Assembly: GCA_937916395.1 (NCBI GenBank)
Contig: CALFTN010000007.1
Location: 11,948-75,947 of the forward strand
Source of the DNA: an uncultured Clostridia bacterium
GTDB taxonomy: Bacteria > Bacillota > Clostridia > Oscillospirales > Acutalibacteraceae
Direction of reading: 5' to 3'
DNA length: 64,000 nt
Shown: positions 1 through 8,309 of the stretch, in pieces
Layout of the letters: every line of letters begins with the position of its first letter
How positions within the stretch are numbered: position 1 is the stretch's first letter
Position numbers and translations under genes: made by a program
Notes under the pieces: model-generated
The model's input: only the letters and a program-made list of their open reading frames with translations
Told to the model about the DNA's origin: nothing
Database searches by the model: none

Positions 1-468
1 ATTTTAGAATTGGAGTCAGCAACAAGTGCTTTGAAATATTTTTGTGAGACAAAAGTTGATGAGGACTTAAAAGAAAGCTTTAATATTTTAATAGATAATT
101 TTTATTCTCATAATTCAAAACTTATATCAGACTACAAATCCCCAATGGAAAGTTTCAACAAAGCAGTCAATACTATAAATAGGGGTAAAATTGATTCCGA
201 GAAACCAAAAGAATACAATTTACAAATACAATTGGGTGAAATTACTCACGATGTAAAAGAAAATCAAGATTTTGCAAAAGAACTTTCAGCGTTATTTATC
301 CAATTAATGTCTAAACAGGACAACACTTCAATCTGGAGTGAAATAGAAAAAGTATATGTAGATTACAATACTAAAGGAACAGATAGCAAAGAATTAGAAA
401 ACTACGAAAAAGAAAAATGTCAGGCAATAATCAATAGATTGAAAGGTTATTGGGAAGAAATAGAATAA
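1..468 (+). CDS. Hypothetical protein, 5' end outside window
   Basis: The reading frame is open to the first base of the window, so this is the C-terminal part of a longer gene (at least 155 residues visible). A TTG at 10 could start it, but it has no ribosome binding site and the frame continues upstream. The visible protein is hydrophilic, rich in Lys, Glu and Asn, probably helical, with no signal peptide or membrane segment. I do not recognise a family. It ends just before a strong hairpin terminator at 478-522. Confidence 0.6.
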   Translation: MLELESATSALKYFCETKVDEDLKESFNILIDNFYSHNSKLISDYKSPMESFNKAVNTINRGKIDSEKPKEYNLQIQLGEITHDVKENQDFAKELSALFIQLMSKQDNTSIWSEIEKVYVDYNTKGTDSKELENYEKEKCQAIINRLKGYWEEIE

Positions 469-477
469 AAACCAAAA

Positions 478-522
478 AATCCTATCATTTCAGTTCAAAA
501 AATTGAAATGATAGGATTTTTC
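478..522 (+). terminator. Intrinsic terminator, ATCCTATCATTT family
   Basis: Perfect 15-bp stem (arms 478-492 and 504-518, AATCCTATCATTTCA against its complement) followed by a T run. Near-identical hairpins recur at 61178-61223 and, diverged, at 21926-21984. It ends the truncated gene before it. Confidence 0.85.
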
Positions 523-547
523 TATTATCTGACACCTGATATCTAAT

Positions 548-632
548 TATTACTTGCCACTTGTATACTTGCACACTTGCAACTGAACTGACCACTAGCC
601 ACACCAGCCACACTAGCCACACTAGCCATACT
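548..632. repeat. Short degenerate CTAGCCACA-type tandem repeats
   Basis: A low-complexity intergenic tract built from repeats of the form (A)CTAGCCACA / CCAGCCACA, plus ACTTGCACACTTGCA-type units. Related CTAGY-rich tracts lie at 21874-21916, 29258-29322, 61140-61160 and 61247-61280, three of them beside the ATCCTATCATTT terminators. No coding potential is evident. Confidence 0.6.
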
Positions 633-700
633 AATTTCTTATTGCTAAATAAAGAAATTTGTGTTAGTATAAATCTAACTTCAAAAAGGGGGGTAACTTT

Positions 701-3196
701 ATGAAAAAGTTAAAAGATAATTGGATTTTTGAACTTAGTATTACAACCATTTTATTAGGTTTAATGTGTTATGCGGCATATTCGTTGTGGTACATATTTG
801 ACGGCACTTTAAGTAGTGGTGACGTACATCTTTACACAGCACTTACAAGTGTTGCACTTGGTTGGTTTATGATGGTTTTCACAAAGACCATTATTGAAAA
901 AGCTAATTGGTTTATGAAACTCAGTTCATTTTTAACAGGTTGTGTTTTGTTCCAAGTGTTAATGTGGGGAATAAATGCAAATATGAACCCTGTAATTAAT
1001 GACGATACTTTTAATGATGACAACGTTGTTATATACGTTTTTACAATAACATTTATTATGTCAGCAATTCATCTTTTAGGTGCGTTTATAGTAAAGGCAA
1101 TAAGAAAACCGAGAACAGTAAATATTCTTTTTGCAATTATTTATTTTGTAGTTTCTTGCGGGGGTGTTATTATTCTCAACGAAGAAAACATTAAAGCTCT
1201 TGAATATAAAAAGAATATTCAGTTTGACAGAGTAAGTGCTACAGAAATGAACGTTTCAGAAGAAGAAAAAGCACTTTGTAAAAATTGGCTTGATGAAAAT
1301 TTATTGAATACAGTTACAAACAATCTTCCGTTCACATTTAAGGTTGATGGTAAAGAGTTCAGTATTGCAGACTGGAAGAACATAGAAATAAAAGACTCTG
1401 AGAAAAAATATCAGGGTGGCAAAACCAAAAATATAATTTTTACTAATGAAAATAGTGGTCTTCAAGTAATAGTTGAAGCAACTCTTTTTTCTGAAAATGC
1501 AACTTGTCAATGGGTTGTGTATCTTAAAAACACAGGTACAGAAAATACTGGTGTTATAAGTGATTTTTATGCACTTAATTCATCTTTTGCGACAGGCAAG
1601 GCAGAACTTTACTATTCAATGGGTAGTAACACTGCGGCAAGCGACTTTTCGCTCATAAAAAAAGATTTATCTGCTAAAACATTTGGTTTTGGCGGTGTAG
1701 ATGGTAAGCCTACAGAGAATTATCTTCCATATTTCAATATCTTCGGTGAAGAGTTTGGTATGGTTGTGGGTATCGGTTGGACTGGTCAATGGGCATCATC
1801 GTTCAGCAATAAAAACGGTGAAACTGTTATTACAGCAAAGCAAGAGAATTTTAATGCATACCTTCTTCCTGGTGAAGAAGTTCGTTCACCGCTTGTTTCA
1901 GTAAGCTTTTATGAGACGTATGAGACTGACAACGCTTTAAAGGGCTTTAATATGTTCAGAGAGTGGATAATGGACTGTGTTTACCCTGAGAATGTGACAC
2001 AAAATTCATACACAGTAATGGAAGTTGCAGGACCAATGTCAACAAGAACATCTGACGAAATTATTGAAGTTCTTAATGGTTTAGATAAAGAAGTATTTAA
2101 ACATACTGATGCATTCTGGATGGATGCTGGTTGGTACAGCTATAACGAGGGCTGGTACGATGGCGTTGGTAACTGGACAGTAGATAAAAACAGATATGAC
2201 AACGGTATAATTGAACTTTCCGACTATGCAAAGAAAAAAGGTCTTAAACACACTCTTTGGTATGAGCCTGAAAGAGTTTTCCCTGGTACAGAATTCTATA
2301 ATAAGGGTATGGAAAACCAAGAATGGCTTATTTCAGTTGATGGTGAAGACAACCTTATGTGGAACCTTGCAGATGAAGACGCGTTAAAGTATTATTCCAA
2401 TTACATTTTAGCGTCACTAAAGGAAAATGGGGTTACAATTTATCGTCAAGACTTTAACTTTGCACCACTCAAATACTGGCAAAAAGCAGATAGTGAATAT
2501 TATGACGGTAGAACAGGTATCTGTGAAAACCACTACGTTACAAATGAATATAAATATTTAGATTACCTTACAGAAAATATTCCAGGTCTTATAATTGATA
2601 ACTGTGCTTCAGGTGGTAAACGCCTTGATTTAGAAATGGCTTACCGTAGTATTGCATTCTGGAGAAGTGACTACAACTGTTCATATCATCCGGATTTATT
2701 TGAAGCAACTCAGTCCCAGACTTATGGTATTTCATTCTGGTTGCCAATTACAGGGGCAAATCTTTATATGATTGATGAGTATACCTGTAGATCTGCTATA
2801 ATGCCACTTATGCTTATGGATTTCTTTTCACATCAGAATCCTGAATTCCGTTACTATGACGAACAACGAGCACAAATGGGTGAAAGATATTACCCAATTG
2901 AGTTTGGTAGCTTCGATAAAGATAAGATGTTAGCAATGCAGTTCTCAACAGAAGATGCAAGCAGTGGTATGGCGCTTATTTATAAAAGAGCGAATGTTAC
3001 TGACACCGAATATACACTTTTCTTAAACGGTCTTAAAACTGCTACAGAATATAAGATTTATGATATTGATAATCCTGACAAGGTTTATACTATGGAAGGC
3101 ATTGAGCTTATGAATTATGGTCTTACTTTACCTTTACCAGAGGGCGAAAAGGCTATGATAATTATGTTTGAAAAGACAAATGATAAAAAGAGATAA
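701..3196 (+). CDS. Membrane-anchored GH36-type alpha-galactosidase
   Basis: Predicted to hydrolyse terminal alpha-galactosides (raffinose-type sugars, galactomannan side chains). Residues about 8-160 contain five hydrophobic segments. A beta-sandwich-like region (about 190-430) and a TIM-barrel catalytic domain (about 435-750) follow. GH36/melibiase signatures include FWMDAGWY, LWYEPERV and DNCASGGKR. The likely nucleophile is D584 in YRQDFN and the likely acid/base D657 in WRSDYN. With the N-terminus inside, five membrane segments would place the enzyme outside the cell. Canonical GH36 enzymes are soluble, so the membrane domain is unusual. The ATG follows a GGGGGG ribosome binding site. 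The stop overlaps the start of the next gene, suggesting translational coupling. Confidence 0.88.
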   Translation: MKKLKDNWIFELSITTILLGLMCYAAYSLWYIFDGTLSSGDVHLYTALTSVALGWFMMVFTKTIIEKANWFMKLSSFLTGCVLFQVLMWGINANMNPVINDDTFNDDNVVIYVFTITFIMSAIHLLGAFIVKAIRKPRTVNILFAIIYFVVSCGGVIILNEENIKALEYKKNIQFDRVSATEMNVSEEEKALCKNWLDENLLNTVTNNLPFTFKVDGKEFSIADWKNIEIKDSEKKYQGGKTKNIIFTNENSGLQVIVEATLFSENATCQWVVYLKNTGTENTGVISDFYALNSSFATGKAELYYSMGSNTAASDFSLIKKDLSAKTFGFGGVDGKPTENYLPYFNIFGEEFGMVVGIGWTGQWASSFSNKNGETVITAKQENFNAYLLPGEEVRSPLVSVSFYETYETDNALKGFNMFREWIMDCVYPENVTQNSYTVMEVAGPMSTRTSDEIIEVLNGLDKEVFKHTDAFWMDAGWYSYNEGWYDGVGNWTVDKNRYDNGIIELSDYAKKKGLKHTLWYEPERVFPGTEFYNKGMENQEWLISVDGEDNLMWNLADEDALKYYSNYILASLKENGVTIYRQDFNFAPLKYWQKADSEYYDGRTGICENHYVTNEYKYLDYLTENIPGLIIDNCASGGKRLDLEMAYRSIAFWRSDYNCSYHPDLFEATQSQTYGISFWLPITGANLYMIDEYTCRSAIMPLMLMDFFSHQNPEFRYYDEQRAQMGERYYPIEFGSFDKDKMLAMQFSTEDASSGMALIYKRANVTDTEYTLFLNGLKTATEYKIYDIDNPDKVYTMEGIELMNYGLTLPLPEGEKAMIIMFEKTNDKKR

Positions 3197-3785
3197 ATGT
3201 AAAATAATTCTTGCTTCGGGTGTTATAAGTTTACTTTTAATAGTTTTTGCAATTGGAATTGCTATTAGCATCTGGAATTACGGGAAAGTGGATGAAAAAG
3301 CACCAGCAGATGTTGCAATCGTTTTAGGTGCGGCAATATCTGATGGTGAGGTTTCGCCTGTGTATCGTGAAAGAATTAATCACGCTATTACTCTGTATGA
3401 AGCGGGAATAGTTGATTATATTATTCTGACAGGTGGTTTTGGAGAGGGTAGCTTTAAATCAGATTCGGCGGTTGCAAAGGAATATGCACTTTTGCAAGAT
3501 GTTCCTGCCGATAAAATTTTAATAGAAGAAAAGTCGACTATAACTGAAGAAAATCTTGAGTTTTCAAAAGAACTAATGACAGAAAATAATCTTGAAACTG
3601 CAATTATAGTGAGTGACCCTTTACATATGAAAAGGGCTATGCTTATGGCAGAAGATTACAATATAAATGCACTTTCATCACCGACACCTACGTCAATGTA
3701 TAAATCATTAAAAACGAAAATACCATTTCTGTTACGAGAAGAATTTTTCTATGTTGGTTATTGTGTTGTGCGACTTTTCAGGTAG
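3180..3785 (+). CDS. DUF218 (YdcF/SanA-like) membrane-anchored protein
   Basis: One N-terminal membrane segment (about residues 8-32) is followed by a DUF218 domain. Family motifs are an IVLGAAI strand-turn, YRERINHAI, ILTGGFG and IIVSDPLHMKRA. YdcF/SanA proteins act in envelope integrity or cell-wall metabolism, but the reaction is not settled. I chose the ATG at 3180 over a TTG at 3168; either overlaps the end of the alpha-galactosidase gene, so expression is probably coupled to it. The next gene follows at once. Confidence 0.82.
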   Translation: MIKRDKCKIILASGVISLLLIVFAIGIAISIWNYGKVDEKAPADVAIVLGAAISDGEVSPVYRERINHAITLYEAGIVDYIILTGGFGEGSFKSDSAVAKEYALLQDVPADKILIEEKSTITEENLEFSKELMTENNLETAIIVSDPLHMKRAMLMAEDYNINALSSPTPTSMYKSLKTKIPFLLREEFFYVGYCVVRLFR

Positions 3786-3794
3786 GTGAATGAT

Positions 3795-4343
3795 ATGAAA
3801 AAAACAATGAAAAGAATTACCATTATTTTAATTGTTCTTTCAGTTACATCTCTCTTATTGAATTTTTATTTGAAAACAGATTTATTTTTAATACTTTCAA
3901 TCACATTTTGTACTGCTTTATATCATTTTGTTATGCGACTTTTTGTTGGTGAAATCTGCAATAAATTTATTGGACCTAAATTAAATTATAATTCAAAATG
4001 GTTTAGCGAAAAGAATTTCGAGAAAAAATTATATAAATTTTTGAAAGTTAAAAAATGGAAAAAGTTTGCACCTACATACAGTCCAGAAAGCTTTTCATTG
4101 GAAAGTAATTCAAAAGAGGATATTATAAGAACTATGTGTGGTGCAGAGGTTGTACACGAAATTATAATTGTGCTAAGCTTTTTACCACTCGTTGTTTCAG
4201 TTCAGTTAGACTCTGTTGTAGAATTTATAATAACGTCTGTTATTGCCGCATTGGTTGATTCTGTTTTTGTAATCATTCAGAGATTTAACAGACCAAGAGT
4301 AATAAAATTATTAAAACGCAGTGAAAGACAGTCGAGGAAGTGA
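3795..4343 (+). CDS. CrtO-like acyltransferase family membrane protein
   Basis: Two N-terminal hydrophobic segments, a central polar stretch with EKKLYKFLKVKKWKK and a SKEDIIRTMCGAEVVHE motif, and two C-terminal hydrophobic segments. This pattern resembles glycosyl-4,4'-diaponeurosporenoate acyltransferase (CrtO) family proteins, which acylate a glycosylated carotenoid in staphylococci. No carotenoid genes are near, so the substrate here is unknown. The ATG at 3795 is preceded by GGTAGGTGA. It sits 9 bp after the DUF218 gene, with which it likely forms an operon. Confidence 0.6.
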   Translation: MKKTMKRITIILIVLSVTSLLLNFYLKTDLFLILSITFCTALYHFVMRLFVGEICNKFIGPKLNYNSKWFSEKNFEKKLYKFLKVKKWKKFAPTYSPESFSLESNSKEDIIRTMCGAEVVHEIIIVLSFLPLVVSVQLDSVVEFIITSVIAALVDSVFVIIQRFNRPRVIKLLKRSERQSRK

Positions 4344-4394
4344 GCTTGAAACTAATTCCTGGTTCCTAATTCCTAGTTCCTCCAACGACAAATA

Positions 4395-4423
4395 TTGACA
4401 AATTTTTAAAAATATGCTAACAT
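4395..4423 (+). promoter_or_regulatory. Sigma-A promoter for riboswitch-SPFH transcript
   Basis: Consensus TTGACA (4395-4400), a 17-bp spacer and TAACAT (4418-4423), with a TG one base upstream (extended -10). Transcription should start near 4430, exactly where the riboswitch aptamer begins. Confidence 0.8.
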
Positions 4424-4430
4424 ATTAGTC

Positions 4431-4550
4431 AATGAGGGAGTAATTCGGTATTAAAAATACCAGATTCATCGTCAAGACAGAGGTTTTCTCTCGGTGTGTC
4501 AATTAAGAATGAGACTCATACATGGTTTTTGCTGTGTATGAGTTTTTTTA
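4431..4550 (+). ncRNA. yybP-ykoY (Mn2+) type riboswitch with terminator
   Basis: The segment keeps the landmarks of the class: GGGAGTA (4436-4442) after the P1 5' strand, a GGTATT/ATACC hairpin, then CGTCAA, a GAGG/CTC hairpin, CGG, TGTCAA, and closing GAGAC (4511-4515). P1 pairs ATGAG (4432-4436) with CTCAT (4515-4519). The same CTCAT belongs to a perfect 9-bp terminator stem (4514-4522 with 4535-4543) followed by T7. Ligand-stabilised P1 would therefore block termination: a metal-ON switch. Known members control Mn2+ or Ca2+ efflux genes (MntP, TerC-like, P-type ATPases). Here the gene downstream is an SPFH protein. Confidence 0.72.
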
Positions 4551-4597
4551 ATTACTAACTCAGAAACAGACACAATTTTGAAAGGGTGGAATTTATT

Positions 4598-5386
4598 ATG
4601 AAAAAGAATATTGTAAAAATTGCGATTGTAGCAGTCTGCACTGTACTTGTTGCTGGTGTGTGTTTAACTTGTTTTACAGTAGTTAAAGCGGGTCACACAG
4701 GTGTGGTTTTAACTTTTGGTGCAGTTGAAGAAAATGTTTTTGATGAGGGTTTGCACTTTAAAATGCCTATAGTGCAGACAGTTGTTCAGATGAATAATCG
4801 TACACAAAAGGTTGAAACAGAAGGTAGTGCCTCCTCAAAAGACTTGCAGATTATTTCTTATGTAGTTGCAGTTAACTACCATGTAAGAAGCGAGGCTTCT
4901 GCAACGCTTTACCAGAATGTCGGCAAAGATTACGGTACAGTAATTATTGTTCCTGCAATTCAGGAAAGTATTAAAGCGGTTACTGCACAGTTTACTGCTG
5001 AAGAACTTATTACAAAGCGTCAGGCAGTAGGTGACCAGATTAAAGAAGCGTTATCTGAAAAAATTAATTCTTATGGTATAGAAGTTGAAATTTTCAATAT
5101 TGTGAATTTTGATTTCTCAGAAGAATTCAATGCAGCAGTTGAAGCAAAACAAACAGCACAGCAACAAGCTTTAAAAGCTCAGCAGGACCTTGCAAGAATT
5201 GAGGTTGAAGCTCAACAAAAAATTACTCAGGCAGAAGCTGAAGCTGAAAGCATCAGACTCATTCAGGAAGCACTTGCAAAGTCACCAGATTATGTTGATT
5301 ATGTAAAGTGGAGTAAATGGGATGGTAAATTACCTGAAGTTGTTGGTAGTGATGGCGTTCTTGTTGATGTAGGTGACTTAGGTTAA
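4598..5386 (+). CDS. SPFH/prohibitin-domain membrane protein
   Basis: A 262-residue protein with an N-terminal membrane anchor (about residues 5-27), an SPFH domain (about 28-190; VVLTFGAVEENVFDEGLHF and FNIVNFDFSEEF are typical prohibitin/HflC strands), and a C-terminal coiled coil rich in Ala, Gln and Glu (about 185-235). SPFH proteins oligomerise at membranes and scaffold proteases or organise lipid microdomains. The ATG at 4598 follows AAAGGGTGG; a GTG 12 bp upstream lies inside that ribosome binding site and is less likely. The gene stands alone behind the riboswitch and a strong terminator follows. Confidence 0.85.
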   Translation: MKKNIVKIAIVAVCTVLVAGVCLTCFTVVKAGHTGVVLTFGAVEENVFDEGLHFKMPIVQTVVQMNNRTQKVETEGSASSKDLQIISYVVAVNYHVRSEASATLYQNVGKDYGTVIIVPAIQESIKAVTAQFTAEELITKRQAVGDQIKEALSEKINSYGIEVEIFNIVNFDFSEEFNAAVEAKQTAQQQALKAQQDLARIEVEAQQKITQAEAEAESIRLIQEALAKSPDYVDYVKWSKWDGKLPEVVGSDGVLVDVGDLG

Positions 5387-5412
5387 TAATAAATAAACAG
5401 CAAAAACCAATT

Positions 5413-5449
5413 GGGACTGTAAAAAAACTTAACGTTTTTTTACAGCCCC
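5413..5449 (+). terminator. Intrinsic terminator, CTGTAAAAAAC family
   Basis: Long A/T-rich hairpin GGGACTGTAAAAAAAC / GTTTTTTTACAGCCCC. The stem itself supplies the T run. Closely similar hairpins end genes at 23461-23495 and 26897-26928, so this is a recurring terminator module. Confidence 0.8.
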
Positions 5450-5480
5450 ATATTTTGTTAACATAAGCATTGATTTTTTC

Positions 5481-5509
5481 TTGACAATGTGTATAAATTG
5501 TATTATATT
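5481..5509 (+). promoter_or_regulatory. Promoter of the mgtE leader
   Basis: TTGACA (5481-5486), 17-bp spacer, TATATT (5504-5509). It predicts a transcript start near 5516 and a leader of about 280 nt before mgtE. Confidence 0.75.
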
Positions 5510-5515
5510 TATTTA

Positions 5516-5756
5516 TGTAATTTTAATAAACCTAAATGTTTAAAAACAAAGGGGGAAAAACAGATGGATGCTGGCGGTAGTTGTAGTCACGCGAGAAATA
5601 AAATCCGATATTTTGGCGGTTTAAAAACGAAGCCACAAGTGGCATCTGTTTTTGTTATTGTCTGACTGAAAAATTAAGGTGCTTTTGCCTTGAGTTTTTT
5701 CGGTTTTGTGGCATTTTGTAAAATTAACCGCCGAGCGTAAAGCTCGGTTTTTTTAT
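5516..5756 (+). promoter_or_regulatory. Structured attenuator leader of mgtE, class unknown
   Basis: A perfect 11-bp closing stem joins 5556-5566 (AAAAACAGATG) to 5643-5653. It encloses at least two small hairpins: AAAAT/ATTTT around 5600-5614 and GCCA/TGGC around 5632-5643. An intrinsic terminator lies at 5731-5754 (CCGAGC/GCTCGG plus T7), 42 bp before the start codon. GGCGGTT (5615-5621) is fully complementary to AACCGCC (5726-5732), which overlaps the terminator's 5' arm, giving a mutually exclusive antiterminator. The architecture is that of a riboswitch for a Mg2+ transporter, but I do not see the conserved M-box (ykoK) core. Confidence 0.6.
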
Positions 5757-5796
5757 TTCTTAACCTATTGGAAAAACTAGAGTTGGAGGTTAAGAT

Positions 5797-7149
5797 ATGG
5801 ATAAAGACATTATCATAAAATTATTTGAGAAAAAAGAATATAAAGCAATAAAAAGTATCTTCGATACAATGAACCCTGTTGATACTGCTACTCTTTTGCC
5901 TGAATTCGAAGAAAAAGAAATGGTGCTTCTTTTTAGATTAATTCCAAAAGAAAATGCTGCAATGGTGTTTACTTATCTTGAAGCTGATTCACAACAGGTT
6001 CTTTTAGAAGCGTTTACTGATAAAGAGTTAAAGCATATTATGGACGAAATGTTCATTGACGATACTGTTGACGTTATCGAAGAAATGCCTGCAAACGTTG
6101 TAAGTAGAATGTTAAGTGCGGCAGGCGATAAGAGAGAAAGTATAAATAAAATTCTCAATTATCCGGAAGACAGTGCCGGTAGTATTATGACTTTAGAGTA
6201 TATTACTCTTTTGCCAACTATGACTATTGGTGATGCGCTAAAAAAGATTAAATCAATCGGTGCAAAATTTGAAACGGTTTACACCTGCTATGTTGTTGAA
6301 AAGCATAAGCTTTTAGGTATTATTACAGCAAAAGAGCTTCTCACTCAGGATGATAATATTGTTATTTCAGATGCAATGGAAACAAATATTATTACAGTCA
6401 ATACTCATTCAGATAAAGAAGAGGTTGCTAATTTACTTAATAAATATGACTTTTTGGCGCTTCCTGTTGTTGACGTTGAAAACTGTATGGTAGGTATTGT
6501 TACCATTGACGACGCTATGGATGTTATCTTGGAAGAAGCTGAAGAAGATATTCAGATGATGTCTGGTATTACACCAACTGATAAGCCATTTTTAAAGACA
6601 TCTGTTTTTGAAATTTTCAGAACAAGAATTCCGTGGCTTTTAATTCTTATGCTTTCTTCAACATTTACAGGAATTATTATTTCTGGTTTTGAAACAGCAC
6701 TTGAAAAATTGGTTGTACTTACTGCGTTTATTCCTATGATTATGGGAACAGGCGGTAACTCAGGCAGTCAGGCTTCTGTTACAGTTATTCGTGGTCTTTC
6801 TTTGGGCGAGGTTGAAATTAAAGATGTTTTAAAGGTTCTATGGAAAGAAATAAGAGTTTCTGTCCTTTGTGGTGTTGTTATAGCTGTTGCAACATTTTTA
6901 AAGGTTTATTTTATAGATGGTCTTGTTATGGGTACAGAAAATGTATCTTTGGTAGTTTCTTTAGTGGTAGCGTTAACTCTTTGTGTAACAGTTATTGTTG
7001 CAAAGATAATTGGTTGCGTGTTACCTATTTTAGCTAAAAAAATGGGCTTCGACCCTGCTGTTATGGCAAGTCCTTTTATCACAACTTTAGTAGATGCTAT
7101 TTCGCTTTTAGTTTACTTTGGTATTGCAAAGGCGTTTTTGCCTATATAA
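5797..7149 (+). CDS. mgtE: MgtE-family magnesium transporter
   Basis: A Mg2+ channel/transporter of full length (450 residues). Order: MgtE_N superhelical domain (about 1-130), paired CBS domains (about 135-255) that gate the channel by Mg2+ binding, then five membrane helices (about 285-450). The pore signature MIMGTGGNSGSQAS lies between the first two transmembrane helices, and FDPAVMASP lies near the end. The ATG has TTGGAGGTTA upstream. It is controlled by the attenuator leader above. It is followed 25 bp later by a phosphoesterase gene and probably shares its transcript. Confidence 0.95.
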   Translation: MDKDIIIKLFEKKEYKAIKSIFDTMNPVDTATLLPEFEEKEMVLLFRLIPKENAAMVFTYLEADSQQVLLEAFTDKELKHIMDEMFIDDTVDVIEEMPANVVSRMLSAAGDKRESINKILNYPEDSAGSIMTLEYITLLPTMTIGDALKKIKSIGAKFETVYTCYVVEKHKLLGIITAKELLTQDDNIVISDAMETNIITVNTHSDKEEVANLLNKYDFLALPVVDVENCMVGIVTIDDAMDVILEEAEEDIQMMSGITPTDKPFLKTSVFEIFRTRIPWLLILMLSSTFTGIIISGFETALEKLVVLTAFIPMIMGTGGNSGSQASVTVIRGLSLGEVEIKDVLKVLWKEIRVSVLCGVVIAVATFLKVYFIDGLVMGTENVSLVVSLVVALTLCVTVIVAKIIGCVLPILAKKMGFDPAVMASPFITTLVDAISLLVYFGIAKAFLPI

Positions 7150-7174
7150 AAATAAATGTATTTCGGAGAAATTT

Positions 7175-8287
7175 ATGAGTTTAAAATTTAAAAACGGTAA
7201 ATTTACAATTTTACAGGTAAGCGACCCACAGGATTTACAGTATGTAAGAAAAACAATGATGAAAATGCTAGATAAGGCATACGACATGGTAAAGCCTGAC
7301 TTGATTGTGTTTACAGGCGATAATGTTTTAGGTAATCACTTCCGTGATGCAAGAACCTTAACACCTCTTTTTGTTAAAACAAAAGAAGCAGAGTATAAGG
7401 CAATGAAAATTGCAATTGAAAAGCTCTTAAGACCAGTTGAAGACAGAAAAATTCCGTTTTCTATGATTTATGGTAATCACGATGATATGAACGAGATTAC
7501 AAAAAAAGAGCAGTCAGATATTTATAGAAGATACCCACATTTTGTAGGTCTTGATAATGATGTTGAAATATTAAAGGACGAGACCTTTAATATTCCTATT
7601 TATTCAGAGGATGGCAGTGAAATAAAGTTTAATATCTGGATGATGGATAGTGCCTGGAAAGATAAAGAAGCGGATAAATGCTATAACCAGGTAAAGCCTG
7701 AAGCAATTGAATGGTATAAGAAAAAGAGTGCAGAATTAAAAGCACAAAATGGTGGAGAGCCTGTGCCTTCTTTAATGTTCCAGCATATTCCGTTAATAGA
7801 AATGCTCGATTTAATGGAAGAATGTAATAAGGATGACGAAGGTGCTGTAATTGGTCCTGAGGGCAAATACTTTAAAGCAAAACCGTGTGTAGATGGTGAA
7901 ATCGGTGAATATATATGCACAGTTTCACAGGGTAATGGTCAGGTAGAAGCAATTAAAGAATGTGGTGATATAAAAGCAATTGTTTTTGGTCACGACCATC
8001 AGAATTGCTTTACTACAACACTCGATGGAATAAATATTGTGCAGACACCTTGTGCATCGTTCCGTTGCTACGGCAGACGTTCCAGAGGTGTAAGAGTTTT
8101 CACAATTGATGAAAAAACAGGTAATTACGAAACACAGCACCTTAATTATAAGGATTTATGTGGCGATAGCTTAAAGGCAGAGTTAGAATACATCTGGGAT
8201 GCAGATGGAATGTTAAAAGAAAAAATTCTTTTATGCCTTGGTGTAGGTTTTATTACAACAACTATAAAGCATTTTTTGAAAAAGTAA
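7175..8287 (+). CDS. Calcineurin-like metallophosphoesterase
   Basis: A 370-residue metallophosphoesterase. Metal-site motifs in order: SDPQDLQ (in place of the usual D-x-H), FTGDNV, YGNHDD, FQHIP and FGHDHQN. A hydrophobic stretch near the C-terminus (LLCLGVGFITTTI) may associate with the membrane. The ATG at 7175 follows CGGAGAA; an in-frame TTG at 7118 inside mgtE is unlikely. Related to the phosphoesterase half of the gene at 50489. Substrate unknown; it probably cleaves phosphodiesters or phosphomonoesters. Confidence 0.85.
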   Translation: MSLKFKNGKFTILQVSDPQDLQYVRKTMMKMLDKAYDMVKPDLIVFTGDNVLGNHFRDARTLTPLFVKTKEAEYKAMKIAIEKLLRPVEDRKIPFSMIYGNHDDMNEITKKEQSDIYRRYPHFVGLDNDVEILKDETFNIPIYSEDGSEIKFNIWMMDSAWKDKEADKCYNQVKPEAIEWYKKKSAELKAQNGGEPVPSLMFQHIPLIEMLDLMEECNKDDEGAVIGPEGKYFKAKPCVDGEIGEYICTVSQGNGQVEAIKECGDIKAIVFGHDHQNCFTTTLDGINIVQTPCASFRCYGRRSRGVRVFTIDEKTGNYETQHLNYKDLCGDSLKAELEYIWDADGMLKEKILLCLGVGFITTTIKHFLKK

Positions 8288-8309
8288 AAAATACATAGGA
8301 GAAAGCGAA

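Noticed and set aside
5516..5756. M-box (ykoK) magnesium riboswitch
   Set aside because: The GUUAGGUGAGGCUCCU core and later conserved blocks are absent, although context and architecture fit a Mg2+ sensor.
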